The notes beneath the pieces are model-generated. The model was not told where the DNA came from. It was given only the letters and a program-made list of their open reading frames with translations, and did not search any database. The position numbers and the translations under genes were made by a program. Below, piece after piece: positions 26,941 to 38,232 of a DNA stretch of 64,000 bases (the first letter of the stretch is position 1; every line of letters starts with the position of its first letter). The stretch is from assembly GCA_035275065.1 (NCBI GenBank), contig DATENM010000090.1:62001-126000 (forward strand), given 5' to 3'. This DNA is from Blastocatellia bacterium (GTDB taxonomy: Bacteria > Acidobacteriota > Blastocatellia > UBA7656).

Positions 26941-28251
26941 TTACTGCGGGGTGCTGCGTTGGCTGGCGCGCATCATCTCGTTGGCGCGCTCGCGCGAAAC
27001 CGTCAGGTCGAGGTCGAGCCGTTTGCTGGTGGTGTGAATCTTGACGAGCTTTGCGAGCTGGCCGGTATCGCTGTTGCCTTTCAACAACGAGATGCCAAGA
27101 AACAGCGTCTTCAGTTGCATGGCCTTCTCACTGGTCCACTCGGGCGTCGGGCCAAAGCCGCTGATGCTCAATCTCGTGATCTGCTCGTTCATTTCAAAGT
27201 CGATGGTATTAGAGCTGAACTGGCAGAGCGGCCCGAGCGCGTGCGACTCGCCGAGCAGCCAGAGGATACGCATAGCCAGTTCTTCTTTTTTTGGATCCTT
27301 CGGAGAAGCTTTGTCCCAGGGCGCGGAATGGATGCTTGAGCGCGGCATCGAGCCGTCGCAGTCAATCCTGAAGCTCAGCCTGACCGCATAGTTGCCGACG
27401 TCTAGCTCCCCATTCTTATAGCTCTCGAACATTTTGGCGATCAGGTCTTTGATGGCCGCTTCGTTGATCTCGCCAAATTTCATTGGCCCGGTGGCGTTGG
27501 CGGCTTTGGCGTCGGCCTCGGCCTTAGCTTTCGCTTCAGCAGCTTTCGCTTCAGCTTCCTTCGCCTCGCGCTCGGCCTTCTCGCGCTCCGCCTTTTCGCG
27601 CTCGGCCTTGAGCCGCGCTTCTTCTTCGGCCCGGCGCTCACGTTCTTCAAGCCGCTTGCGCTCGCGCTCGCGCAGTTCTTCGAGCGACAAGACCTGATCG
27701 GTAGGCTTCGGCTGCGCGATGGGCTTGCGGGCGTAGAGCTGCGCGATCTGATCCGGCGTGAACGGGCGGTATGGCCGGTTGACGATCTGCACGTTCGTAA
27801 ACGGCGCCAGCATGTTGAGGATGGTCAGATAGACCAGCACGACGATCAAGACGCCGTGGGCTGCGCCCGAAGCGACAAGCACCGGCACGAAGCGATCCCA
27901 GGCGCGCAGCTTTGCCACCACCGGCGATGACGCATTGACGACAAAGCTGGCACTGCGCGCGACGTGCGGATAGATGAAGCCGACAGGGATGCGCTCGCGC
28001 CGCCAGAGGCCGCCGAGCGTGGCCAGCGGGTGTGCGACCGCCGCAGCCAGGGCATTGCCCAAACGCCTCGGCAGCCAGTCCCTCATGTGCTCAGGCAGAA
28101 AGGCGCGGCGGAGAAAGCTGAAGGGGCTGCCGGCAAACTCGCGCCCGGTCTCCTTGAGCGCCCGCCACAGGCGCACGGCGAACGGCGATTGCGGCAGCGG
28201 CGAAAAGAGCGCCCGCTCATCTTCAATTGCCGTGGTATAGATCGCTTGCAT
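26941..28251 (-). CDS. Single-pass membrane protein with Glu/Lys/Ala coiled coil, TolA/TonB-like
   Basis: The 436-residue protein has one clear membrane helix at about 119-150 (VPVLVASGAAHGVLIVVLVY). A strongly charged helix at ~195-255 (repeats of AEREKAE and AEAKAKAEA) should be a long periplasmic coiled coil or rod, as in TolA. The C-terminal ~170 residues (GEINEAAIKDLIAKMFESY, YAVRLSFRIDCDGSMP) could be a small globular domain like those of TonB/TolA. It may transmit energy or link the inner and outer membranes. No exbB, exbD or tolQR neighbours are present. Only 76 bases separate it from the DUF421 gene. Confidence 0.6.
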   Translation of the reverse strand: MQAIYTTAIEDERALFSPLPQSPFAVRLWRALKETGREFAGSPFSFLRRAFLPEHMRDWLPRRLGNALAAAVAHPLATLGGLWRRERIPVGFIYPHVARSASFVVNASSPVVAKLRAWDRFVPVLVASGAAHGVLIVVLVYLTILNMLAPFTNVQIVNRPYRPFTPDQIAQLYARKPIAQPKPTDQVLSLEELRERERKRLEERERRAEEEARLKAEREKAEREKAEREAKEAEAKAAEAKAKAEADAKAANATGPMKFGEINEAAIKDLIAKMFESYKNGELDVGNYAVRLSFRIDCDGSMPRSSIHSAPWDKASPKDPKKEELAMRILWLLGESHALGPLCQFSSNTIDFEMNEQITRLSISGFGPTPEWTSEKAMQLKTLFLGISLLKGNSDTGQLAKLVKIHTTSKRLDLDLTVSRERANEMMRASQRSTPQ

Positions 28252-28341
28252 GGCTTTGCCGCCAATCTGTACGCCTGAAAACTGCTACTCCCATTCTACA
28301 ATACGCAGCCGCGAATTCAAAAAGTGCAAATGATAACTGCT

Positions 28342-29457
28342 TTATTCTCCGCTCGAAAACATCTCGAAGAACTGTTCGACCGGCGGCGGCTCGACGCGCG
28401 CGACTTCGAGGTTTTCTTCGACGTGCGAGCGATGGCTCATGCCGACGAGCGCTGTCGTTACCCCCGGCGTCGAGCGCACGAATTGGATGGCGCGTTGCGC
28501 GTCGGTTTTGAGCCCTTTCAGGGTCGCGGCGACGAAGTCCGGCAAGCCGGCGCTCAGCCGCGCTTGCAAGATCGACGCGCTGCACATCACCGTCATTCCC
28601 AGACGGTCTGCCGCCATCAGCAGCGATAGCGGTTCCCCGGCGACCGTTTGATTGCCCTCGGTCAGGGCTTCCGGCATCGCCAGGTTGTATGGCAATTGAA
28701 TGACGCGGAAGTGATGCTCGTCACCCGCAAGCTCGTGGGCAATGCCGACCAGTTCTTCAAGCGATAGATAATCGCGCGCCGTCGGCGGCTGGCGATAACC
28801 GTTCCAGGTCGCCGTGCCGTAGACGCGGATGCGCCCGCCGGCGGCGGCCTCTTCGAGAAAGGCGAAGGCGGCGCGAATGCGCTGATTGAACTGCTCGCGC
28901 GTCAGCCCCTGCAACTGCGTTTCCGGGTTGTGAATGTAATAAATATCAACGCAATCGAGATCGAGATTCTCAAGACTGCGCGACAGTTGATGATCGAGAT
29001 AACCGGGGGCCATGCAATGGCTGCCGCCGACGATCTCGTCTGCCGTCGCGGCGCCGGTCGCAATGATGTTTTCGACGATCCAGGCGCGGGCATCGCGCGG
29101 CGGCTCGTTGTCAAAGGGGATGAAGCCGCCTTTGGTCGCGACGATCACTTCGTCACGCGCCGCCCGCTTGTTCTCGAATAGCTGTTTGAGCGCCGCGCCA
29201 ATGGCGCGCTCGCTGCGCTGGAAGCGGTAGTTGATCGACGAGTCAATGACGTTGCAGCCCAGTTCAACGGCACGCCGGATGGCTTCCTGATACATGCGGT
29301 CGGTGCGCTCATCCCAGTGGCCCAGGTAAGTGCCCAGCCCGATAGACGACATACACAGCTCTTGCTGCTGGCGGAAATGGCCTGCCGCCGTCACCGCCGC
29401 GAGCCGCGATGCATAACGCCGCGTCCCCTCTATCGTCGCGCTTCCCTGTATGCTCAT
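28342..29457 (-). CDS. Aldo/keto reductase
   Basis: The 371-residue protein is an NADPH-dependent aldo/keto reductase of the TIM-barrel AKR superfamily. The catalytic tetrad is visible: D72 and Y77 in NVIDSSINYRFQRSE, a lysine in VIVATKGGFIPF near 110, and a histidine in YYIHNPE near 176. The closest relatives by motif are the sugar/aldehyde dehydrogenase-like AKRs. The N-terminal ~34 residues before MSSIGLGTYLG are atypical, so ATG at about 29352 could be the true start. It is divergent from the lactate permease gene. The substrate is unknown. Confidence 0.85.
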   Translation of the reverse strand: MSIQGSATIEGTRRYASRLAAVTAAGHFRQQQELCMSSIGLGTYLGHWDERTDRMYQEAIRRAVELGCNVIDSSINYRFQRSERAIGAALKQLFENKRAARDEVIVATKGGFIPFDNEPPRDARAWIVENIIATGAATADEIVGGSHCMAPGYLDHQLSRSLENLDLDCVDIYYIHNPETQLQGLTREQFNQRIRAAFAFLEEAAAGGRIRVYGTATWNGYRQPPTARDYLSLEELVGIAHELAGDEHHFRVIQLPYNLAMPEALTEGNQTVAGEPLSLLMAADRLGMTVMCSASILQARLSAGLPDFVAATLKGLKTDAQRAIQFVRSTPGVTTALVGMSHRSHVEENLEVARVEPPPVEQFFEMFSSGE

Positions 29458-29553
29458 GCGTGCCTCCTATCCGAAGGTGGGCTTTCCGCTCAGGCCGCCT
29501 GACGCGCGCCATTGTATCACAAGAGCCCCGCGAGCGCTTTACCGACGACCGGC

Positions 29554-29583
29554 TTGTCAGGCGTCACGGTTGAGTAGTAATCT
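29554..29583 (+). promoter_or_regulatory. Possible promoter of the lactate permease gene
   Basis: TTGTCA (29554-29559), an 18-base spacer and TAATCT (29578-29583) lie 40 bases before the start codon. The -10 is weak. Confidence 0.3.
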
Positions 29584-29622
29584 GGCGGCCTCATCAATTC
29601 TTTAGCCGAAGAGATAAACCCG

Positions 29623-31287
29623 ATGAACTGGACACAGGTGTATGACCCGATGGGCGCGTGGTGGCTATCGACGCTGGTGGCGACGCTGCCCGTCGTCGTG
29701 CTGTTGGGATTGCTGGCGGTCTTCCGCGTCAAGCCGCACTGGGCGGCGCTCTTCGGGGCGCTGACGGCGATTGCCTGCGCCAGCCTGGTCTTCCAGATGC
29801 CGTGGCGGCTGTCGGCGGCGAGCCTCGGATTTGGCGCGGCCTTCGGCATCTTGAAGATCGCCTGGATCGTCGTCGCGGCGGTCTTTCTCTATGACGTGAC
29901 GGTCTACACAGGGCAGTTCGAGATTATGAAATCGTCCGTCGCTCGCATCACCGAAGACCGCCGCCTGCAAGCCCTGCTCGTCGCCTTCTGCTTCGGCGCG
30001 CTCATCGAAGGCGCCGCAGGGTTCGGCGCGCCTGTGGCCATTGCCGGCGCTTTTCTGATCGGCCTCGGCTTCAAGCCATTTCACGCGGCGGCATTGAACC
30101 TGATCGCTAACACCGCGCCGGTCGCCTGGGGCGCGATTGGCACGCCTGTCCACACGCTCGCCGCCGTGTCGGGTTTGCCGGAAGCCGACTTGAATGCCAT
30201 GCTTGGTCGCATCCTGCCGATCACGGCCCTCATCGTGCCCTTCTGGCTGGTGCGCACCATCGTCGGCTGGCGCGAAACCTTTGAAGTGCTGCCCGCCATT
30301 CTAGTCGTCGGCATTAGCTTTGCCGCAACGCAATTCGTCTGGTCGAATTTTGTGGATAGCAATCTGGTTGACATCGTCGGCGGCGTTGTCTCTCTGGTGA
30401 CGACGACGGTTTTCTTACGCTTCTGGAAACCGAAGCGCATCTGGCGCGGCGCCGAGGGTGAAGAAAATCAGGCTGACGCGAGCCAGGCGCGGCCCGCCGA
30501 GCGCGTCTATTCGGCGCGGCAGATCGCGCGCGCATGGATGCCCTTCGTCGTCCTCACACTCTTCGTGCTGCTCTGGGGATTGCCTGTGATCAAGTCCACA
30601 ATGAATCGCTGGACGACGCCGGCAGCAGAGCGCGGCGGCTGGGAAGTGCCGGCGCTGCACGGCGCGGTCACGCGCGCCGCGCCGGTCGTCGCCAGCCCGC
30701 AGCCCGAAGCCGCGAAGTTCGATTTCAACTGGTTGGCGGCAACCGGCACAGGCTGTTTTCTCGCCGCCCTGGTCGCCGGCTTTTTGCTCGGCGTCGCGCC
30801 GATTCAGTTGGCAAAGGTCTTCTGGGGCACGCTCGTCCGCATGCGCTTTGCGGTGCTGGCGATTGCCTTCATGCTCGGGCTGGGCTTTGTGACGCGCTAT
30901 TCGGGGATGGACGCGGTGATGGGCCTGGCATTCACGCGCACAGGCAGGTTGTTTCCCTTCTTCGGGACGTTTCTCGGCTGGCTCGGCGTGGCGCTGACGG
31001 GCAGCGATACATCGTCGAATGCGCTGTTCGGCGGCTTGCAGCGCATCACCGCCGAGCAGCTCGGATTAAACCCTGTGTTGATGTGCGCCGCCAACAGCGC
31101 CGGCGGCGTTATGGGCAAGATGGTTGACGCGCAATCCATCGTCGTCGCCACCGCCGCGACGAATCAGGTCGGCAACGAGGGGCTGATCTTTCGCTTCGTG
31201 CTATGGCACTCCGTCGCGCTTGCGGCCATCGTTGGGTTGATCGTGATGGCTTACGCCTACCTCTTCACGGGCGCGGTGCCGCGGTGA
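29623..31287 (+). CDS. lctP: L-lactate permease (LctP family)
   Basis: The 554-residue protein is a multi-pass inner-membrane carrier with about 12-14 hydrophobic helices. The LctP signatures are seen: ALIEGAAGFGAPVAIAGAFL, GFKPFHAAALNLIANTAPVA, AFMLGLGFVTRYSGMDAVMG and GSDTSSNALFGGLQ. It imports lactate, or glycolate, by proton symport. No lactate dehydrogenase or LldR/LctR regulator is next to it, so it acts with genes elsewhere. The ATG at 29623 opens directly with the typical MNWTQVYDPMG start. Confidence 0.93.
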   Translation: MNWTQVYDPMGAWWLSTLVATLPVVVLLGLLAVFRVKPHWAALFGALTAIACASLVFQMPWRLSAASLGFGAAFGILKIAWIVVAAVFLYDVTVYTGQFEIMKSSVARITEDRRLQALLVAFCFGALIEGAAGFGAPVAIAGAFLIGLGFKPFHAAALNLIANTAPVAWGAIGTPVHTLAAVSGLPEADLNAMLGRILPITALIVPFWLVRTIVGWRETFEVLPAILVVGISFAATQFVWSNFVDSNLVDIVGGVVSLVTTTVFLRFWKPKRIWRGAEGEENQADASQARPAERVYSARQIARAWMPFVVLTLFVLLWGLPVIKSTMNRWTTPAAERGGWEVPALHGAVTRAAPVVASPQPEAAKFDFNWLAATGTGCFLAALVAGFLLGVAPIQLAKVFWGTLVRMRFAVLAIAFMLGLGFVTRYSGMDAVMGLAFTRTGRLFPFFGTFLGWLGVALTGSDTSSNALFGGLQRITAEQLGLNPVLMCAANSAGGVMGKMVDAQSIVVATAATNQVGNEGLIFRFVLWHSVALAAIVGLIVMAYAYLFTGAVPR

Positions 31288-31396
31288 AGCATCAACCCAG
31301 GCGCTCCTCATTGCGGCGCTTTTCGTTTTGTAGCCTGTAAACCGTGTTGTAACCGCCTGCCATTTATGCTCATTTTAAAATTCTTCGAAACAGCTC

Positions 31397-31494
31397 TTGC
31401 ATTATCAGCGAAAGTAATTTAAATAATAAACATATTGAGGTTTTTTCCTTACGCAACTACGGGCGGCGACTCGCATAGTCGCCGCCCTTTTTTA
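31397..31494 (+). ncRNA. Candidate small RNA with its own promoter and intrinsic terminator
   Basis: In the 284-base gap after lctP an AT-rich stretch holds TTGCAT (31397-31402), a 17-base spacer and TAAATA (31420-31425). About 35 bases on there is a perfect 11-base stem (GGGCGGCGACT/AGTCGCCGCCC, 31461-31487), followed at once by six Ts. A transcript of about 60 bases would have a U-rich 5' part (GAGGTTTTTTCCTTACG) and a terminator tail, like Hfq-bound small RNAs. It could instead be a distal terminator of lctP. Confidence 0.4.
31461..31494 (+). terminator. Intrinsic terminator
   Basis: A perfect 11-base-pair GC-rich stem, 5-base loop and six Ts on the plus strand. There is no T-run on the minus strand, so it serves plus-strand transcripts only. 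Confidence 0.85.
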
Positions 31495-31571
31495 TTGCAG
31501 GCTCATTCAGGCGGGTTACCAAAGGCGATAAACTCGCCCTTTTTCATGCAACTCAGATTCAGGCTCAAGCC

Positions 31572-34307
<2,736 letters not shown>

Positions 34308-34467
34308 ACAACCTCCAGAGAATGAAGCCAAGCGTGATATGAACAGGCAGTTGAGCGAGCCGCATGGAAAATAGCATAGCCACCCGAGCGGCTCAAGCGG
34401 TAAGCGGCGGGCGTCATCACACTGAAGCGGTGTGACGACAACGCGGACAAAGGTACAGGCTATCGGC

Positions 34468-34929
34468 TCAGGGATTCTTCTCGGACGCCTGGCGCGCTTC
34501 GGCTTCGGCCAGCCAGCCGCGCCGCAAGCGCTCTGCCGGTATGCTAGAGAGGTACGGCTTGATGTCGAGAATCGGCGTCCCATCCAGCATGTCCAAGCCG
34601 TGAACGTAGAGCCGCCGCCCTTCGCGGCGCAGCAACTCGACGACGGTGAGGCCGAGCGGGTTTGGCCGGCGCGGTGAGCGGGTCGCAAAGACGCCGTGCG
34701 GGCGCGGGTCAGTCGGCGGCGCGCCCACCAGCTCATAGCCCGTGGCGCGATCAAAAACCCAGATGACGAACAGGTGCGAGAAGCCTTCGATATCTTTCAG
34801 GCCCTCTTCAAACTCGGGCAGCAGTTCCAGCACGCCCTCCGCGTCATGCCGCGCACCGCAGCCTTTAGGGATTTGCGCGGTCTCCGTGTAGGCCGAGCGA
34901 ACCGTGCCGATGGGTCGCGGAGTAAACAT
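34468..34929 (-). CDS. trmO: tRNA m6t6A37 methyltransferase (TrmO/TsaA family)
   Basis: The 153-residue protein matches TrmO (YaeB/TsaA), which N6-methylates t6A at position 37 of threonine tRNA using S-adenosylmethionine. Signatures are PIGTVRSAYTE, IEGFSHLFVIWVFDRATG, GVFATRSPRRPNPLGLTVVEL and LDMLDGTPILDIKPYL. The length agrees with the core TrmO domain without the C-terminal extension of the E. coli protein. It lies in a minus-strand run with hfq and tmk, 67 bases after the preceding gene. Confidence 0.92.
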   Translation of the reverse strand: MFTPRPIGTVRSAYTETAQIPKGCGARHDAEGVLELLPEFEEGLKDIEGFSHLFVIWVFDRATGYELVGAPPTDPRPHGVFATRSPRRPNPLGLTVVELLRREGRRLYVHGLDMLDGTPILDIKPYLSSIPAERLRRGWLAEAEARQASEKNP

Positions 34930-34996
34930 TGATCCTCCACTTCAGCCCGACCTGGGGCAGCGGGCGAATAAAAATGGGACCGAACAGAGATTGCGG

Positions 34997-35926
34997 CTAC
35001 TGGCGCGACGGTCGCTTTTTGGTTTCGGCCACGAAGTTCGTCTGGCGGCCCGCACCGACTTTGCGGTTCATCAAGAAGCCTTCACTGCCGGCGTCGGCGT
35101 TCGCCAGCGCTTGCTGGAGCGAAGCCGGGATGGGCAGCAAGAGGCCGACCTGCGTCAGGTTGTTACGGCACACGCCGGCGCCCGACAGGCCCAGGCGCAC
35201 GGCGACTTTATTGCCCTCGACGTGATGAAAGACGAAGCGCGTCAGCAAGTCGGATTCAAGCGTGAAGCATGTCTTCTCATCCTCGGCGACGGTCGGAAAC
35301 GCTTCGCCGATGAGCTTAAGCAGTTCCGGGAGCGTCCGCGGGCGCTTGCCGGCGAGCGCCTTCTGGATGAGCGGGTCGGCCATCAGGGCTTTGTGGATTT
35401 CAGTCGCCGGAAAATAGTCTGTCAGCTTCGCCGCATTACCCGGCAACATGGTGTCGTCCGAGCCGCGTTGCGCGCGCGCCGGCTTCGACAGGTCAACGGC
35501 GACGAAGCGGGTCTCGCCGCCGGGATGCGCTGCCGTTTCGCAGAAGGTTACGTAGCCGTCTTGATAGCTGATGATGGGGCCGACCACCGAGAGCAACGTG
35601 AAGTGGCGCTCGTACTCGCAATGCCCGTCGCTGTCTTTTTCGATGGCGGCAAAATCCTGGCGGGCCAGTTGCCGCGCCGAAAAGAGCGGTGCCGCCACAC
35701 CGCTTGCCGGGCGGCCCGTCAAGTCCGCGCCCGTCCATTGAATCGTGTAACCGGCGCTGGTGCCCGACCAGATTGCCGCGGCGGCGCGTGGCGCGGTCTG
35801 TTGCGCCGCGCCATTCCAGTTAAGGCTTGCCACCATCAACGCGCCGAGCAGGCTCAAAGCCGCACGGCGTGGCCTCCGGCCCAACATCCGAGTCATCAGA
35901 CCGGCCATTCTTTTTGTCAGCTTCAT
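34997..35926 (-). CDS. Hypothetical secreted protein
   Basis: The 309-residue protein is not recognised. It has a basic N-terminus and hydrophobic stretch (RRAALSLLGALMVASLNWNGAA) that looks like a signal peptide with cleavage near AAQQ. The mature part has blocks GYTIQWTGADLTGRP, VVGPIISYQDGYVTFCETAAHPGG and FVFHHVEGNKVAVRLGLSG. These suggest a beta-rich periplasmic domain and two cysteines that could pair. The start at 35926 has a GGAGG site 9 bases away. It is 32 bases downstream of the RDD gene and probably cotranscribed. Confidence 0.6.
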   Translation of the reverse strand: MKLTKRMAGLMTRMLGRRPRRAALSLLGALMVASLNWNGAAQQTAPRAAAAIWSGTSAGYTIQWTGADLTGRPASGVAAPLFSARQLARQDFAAIEKDSDGHCEYERHFTLLSVVGPIISYQDGYVTFCETAAHPGGETRFVAVDLSKPARAQRGSDDTMLPGNAAKLTDYFPATEIHKALMADPLIQKALAGKRPRTLPELLKLIGEAFPTVAEDEKTCFTLESDLLTRFVFHHVEGNKVAVRLGLSGAGVCRNNLTQVGLLLPIPASLQQALANADAGSEGFLMNRKVGAGRQTNFVAETKKRPSRQ

Positions 35927-35958
35927 CTCTATTTCCTCCGCGGCCAATCCCCGCTCAC

Positions 35959-36747
35959 TCAGACGTAGCGCGACTGAGCGCGGCGCTGGCGCTCGATCTC
36001 TTCCAGCACCGCTTCGGGGGCGAGCCCGTCGGCTGCAAGGTTGAGCCGCGCCAGCAAAGGTTGAGCGATGCGCGTTGCCAGCGCCGTGCGATTGACCGGC
36101 GTCAGCTCGTAGCGGCGCTTGAGAAAGACTTCAATCGCGCGTAGCTCTGCCTCGTTGAGCAGGCGTGTGTCGAGGGTAAAGGCGGCGGGCGCGGCGCGCT
36201 CCAGGCGCTCCTGCTCGATGTTAGAAATCTTGATGATGTCGTCGAGCGACGGCGCTTCGGTGGCGCGCTCTTTGACGACCACCGTGCCGGCGACGAAATC
36301 GCCGACGCGCTTGGAGCGGGCGCTGAAGATAATCGAGATGACGCCAATCGCGTAGGTCGTCGGCGGCAGCAGATCAACGACCAGGCGGAGCAGGTTGCGG
36401 ACGAAGACCTCGAAGAAGCGCACGGGCCGTCCGTCTTCACGGATGACGCGCAGCCGCATCCAGCGCTTGCCCGGCGTCTGGCCGCTCCACAGCGTCTCGA
36501 AGGCGACGAAGTAGCCCCAGATAATCCCAAAGACCAACAGCACGGCAATCGCCGCCGCCCAGACCGCCGAGCCGCGAAACAGCGGCCCGTCGCTGAACGC
36601 CCCGGCAATCAGCAGCACCAGCAGAATCAACAACGCTTGAATCAGATGATCGATGGCCGCCGCCAGAAAGCGGTTGCCGACATTGGCGAGCACATAATGC
36701 AGCTCGACGCGCTCGGGGGTCTCGATTACCAGTTCATCATCCAGCAT
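35959..36747 (-). CDS. RDD-family membrane protein
   Basis: The 262-residue protein has an RDD domain: an Arg and the IDHLIQALLILLVLLIAG helix at the N-terminus, a second helix (WAAAIAVLLVFGIIWGYFVA), and TLWSGQTPGKRWMRLRVIREDG with the conserved Asp. The RDD role is unsettled; some members work in ion exchange. A C-terminal cytoplasmic segment of ~110 residues follows. The start at 36747 (MLDDELVIETPERVEL) is chosen because the extension to 36783 is encoded by repeat arm f. No Shine-Dalgarno is seen. It probably follows tmk in one transcript. Confidence 0.82.
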   Translation of the reverse strand: MLDDELVIETPERVELHYVLANVGNRFLAAAIDHLIQALLILLVLLIAGAFSDGPLFRGSAVWAAAIAVLLVFGIIWGYFVAFETLWSGQTPGKRWMRLRVIREDGRPVRFFEVFVRNLLRLVVDLLPPTTYAIGVISIIFSARSKRVGDFVAGTVVVKERATEAPSLDDIIKISNIEQERLERAAPAAFTLDTRLLNEAELRAIEVFLKRRYELTPVNRTALATRIAQPLLARLNLAADGLAPEAVLEEIERQRRAQSRYV

Positions 36748-36757
36748 AGGCGATAGA

Positions 36758-36839
36758 GACAAGTGACGAGTGATGAGTGACAAGAGAAAATCGTTGTGAG
36801 CGCCTGGCTCTTGTCACTTGTCACTCGTCACTTGTCACC
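36758..36839. repeat. Inverted heptad-repeat element (element f, unit GTGACAA/GTGACGA)
   Basis: The left arm (36758-36785) and right arm (36809-36839) are four-unit inverted complements of GTGACAA/GTGACGA type; the loop is about 23 bases. The right arm contains the last codons of tmk (VTSDE and stop). The left arm ends 10 bases from the RDD start codon. Confidence 0.85.
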
Positions 36840-37465
36840 CTCTGTAATACGACTTGCATCACAGCGGCGTGGGTCTCGTCACTGCTGCCGGCGGCCTGGA
36901 CGACGCGGACGCGGTCGGCTTCCGCAGCCGCCAGTTCGAGATAGCCGCGACGGACGCGCGCGTGAAAGTCGAGCTTTTCGACATCGAGCGCGCCCAGCAA
37001 GCCGCCCACAGGGCGCGCGCTCATGCGCGCCTGCGCCGCTTCCGGCTCCAGGTCGAGAAGAATCGTCAGGGCGGGTCGCAGCCCTTCGGTCGCTGCCAGA
37101 TTCACCCTTTCAATCAAGCCGAGGTCGAGCCCGCGACCGTAGCCTTGAAAGGCAACGCTCGAATCGGTGTAGCGGTCGCTGATGACCACACGGCCAGCGG
37201 CCAGCGCCGGTCGGATCACCTGGGCGACGTGTTGAGCGCGCGCGCCGACGATCAACATCAGCTCTGCCGTCGGCACAATGCCGTCGCTGACTGCGGATGT
37301 CAAAAGGCCACGCACGCCTTCGCCTAAGGGCGTGCCGCCCGGCTCGCGCGTCACCATCACGTCGTGGCCGCGCTCGCCGAGCGCCGCCGCCAGCCGCTCA
37401 AGCTGCGTGCTCTTGCCGCAGCCATCCAGCCCTTCCATTGTGATGAACAGTCCGACGCGGGTCAT
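36821..37465 (-). CDS. tmk: Thymidylate kinase
   Basis: The 214-residue enzyme phosphorylates dTMP to dTDP for DNA synthesis. It has the P-loop MEGLDGCGKSTQ (10-21), the VTREPGGTPLGE motif (DR[YH]/EPGGT family signature), and VISDRYTDSSVAFQGYGRGL with the conserved DRY. The C-terminus is encoded by repeat arm f, so the last five residues (VTSDE) come from the repeat. It lies 74 bases after hfq and shares its direction. Confidence 0.95.
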   Translation of the reverse strand: MTRVGLFITMEGLDGCGKSTQLERLAAALGERGHDVMVTREPGGTPLGEGVRGLLTSAVSDGIVPTAELMLIVGARAQHVAQVIRPALAAGRVVISDRYTDSSVAFQGYGRGLDLGLIERVNLAATEGLRPALTILLDLEPEAAQARMSARPVGGLLGALDVEKLDFHARVRRGYLELAAAEADRVRVVQAAGSSDETHAAVMQVVLQRVTSDE

Positions 37466-37478
37466 GGGAAAATGAGTT

Positions 37479-37500
37479 GGGCTGCCGCAATGGGCAGCCC
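37479..37500 (-). terminator. Hairpin between hfq and tmk
   Basis: GGGCTGCC (37479-37486) pairs perfectly with GGCAGCCC (37493-37500) around a short loop. No real T-run follows on the minus strand, so it may only reduce readthrough from hfq to tmk or stabilise the hfq 3' end. Confidence 0.4.
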
Positions 37501-37539
37501 CTTAGTGATGGCAAGATGATCAAAGCGAAAGCGCACGCT

Positions 37540-37908
37540 TCAAGAACGGTCGCCGCCGGCTGCCGATCCGCTGGGGTTCGCTTCCGATGGATGCTCGCGC
37601 TCGGGGTGATGCTCGCGCTCAGGGCCACGCTCAGGACCGCGCTCCGGGCCGCGGCCTTCGCGGCTGTCACGGCTGTAATGAAAGTCACGCCCGCCGCCGC
37701 GCGGCAACGAGACCGTCGAGATGGCGTGCTTGAAGATGAGTTGCTCCTGCGCCCCTGCCTCCAGAATCACCGAATACTTGTCGAAGCTCTTGATCCGCCC
37801 CGTCAGCTTGACTCCGCTCATCAAGTAGATGGTGACGTTGCTGCGTTCTTTGCGGGCACTGTTGAGAAAGCTGTCTTGGATTGTGTTTTGTTGCGATGGT
37901 TTTTCCAT
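37540..37908 (-). CDS. hfq: RNA chaperone Hfq with Arg/Glu-rich repeat tail
   Basis: The 122-residue protein has a normal Sm fold in the first ~70 residues: QDSFLNSARKERSNVTIYLMSG (Sm1), IKSFDKYSVIL and LIFKHAISTVSLPR (Sm2, with the KHAIST motif). The Hfq ring binds small RNAs and mRNAs. The C-terminal ~50 residues are unusual: SREGRGPERGPERGPEREHH, with GPER repeats and a Pro/His/Glu-rich end. A G-rich site precedes the ATG. The upstream region is AT-rich, but no clear promoter pair was identified. It heads a minus-strand run to tmk. Confidence 0.95.
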   Translation of the reverse strand: MEKPSQQNTIQDSFLNSARKERSNVTIYLMSGVKLTGRIKSFDKYSVILEAGAQEQLIFKHAISTVSLPRGGGRDFHYSRDSREGRGPERGPERGPEREHHPEREHPSEANPSGSAAGGDRS

Positions 37909-38008
37909 TTACCAGACTCCCCCCGGTCAAAAAAGTTTTCAAGGGTATTGCAAACCTATCATAGATAATTCAATCTGGGCAAGACTTTGCGCCCCTCGTT
38001 GAGTGATA

Positions 38009-38166
38009 GGTGTCGGGGGCAGGTCTATTCATTCACGGGAGATCAACCGCCAAGACGCCAAGAGCGCCAAGCCAAAAACGAGCGGCTTTCTCTTGGTGTT
38101 CTTGGCGTCTTGGCGGTTTATTCCCTGTCTCTGAGCCGGGAATGAATAGACCCTGCCCCCGACACC
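38009..38166. repeat. Nested inverted repeats between hfq and the DUF4912 gene (element g)
   Basis: The outer pair is 26-27 bases long (38009-38034 and 38140-38166), identical but for one bulged base, and starts GGTGTCGGGGGCAGG. Inside lies a second pair (38045-38071 and 38092-38118) of 27 bases made of ~8-9 base CGCCAAGA units, with few mismatches. The whole can fold as a two-stage hairpin. It occupies about half of the 324-base divergent gap 37909-38232. Confidence 0.9.
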
Positions 38167-38173
38167 CATCTGC

Positions 38174-38202
38174 TTGACACCACCCCGCCCATCAAATACA
38201 AA
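38174..38202 (+). promoter_or_regulatory. Sigma70-type promoter of the DUF4912-GH57 operon
   Basis: Perfect TTGACA (38174-38179), a 17-base spacer and TACAAA (38197-38202) lie 31 bases before the ATG at 38233, which also has an AAGGAG site. Confidence 0.6.
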
Positions 38203-38232
38203 GTTAGTTTACTTCATCTGAAGGAGATTGCG

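Noticed and set aside
34308..34754. N-terminal extension of the M1-like peptidase
   Set aside because: It overlaps trmO in another frame and is not protein-like. The signal peptide at 34307 marks the true start.
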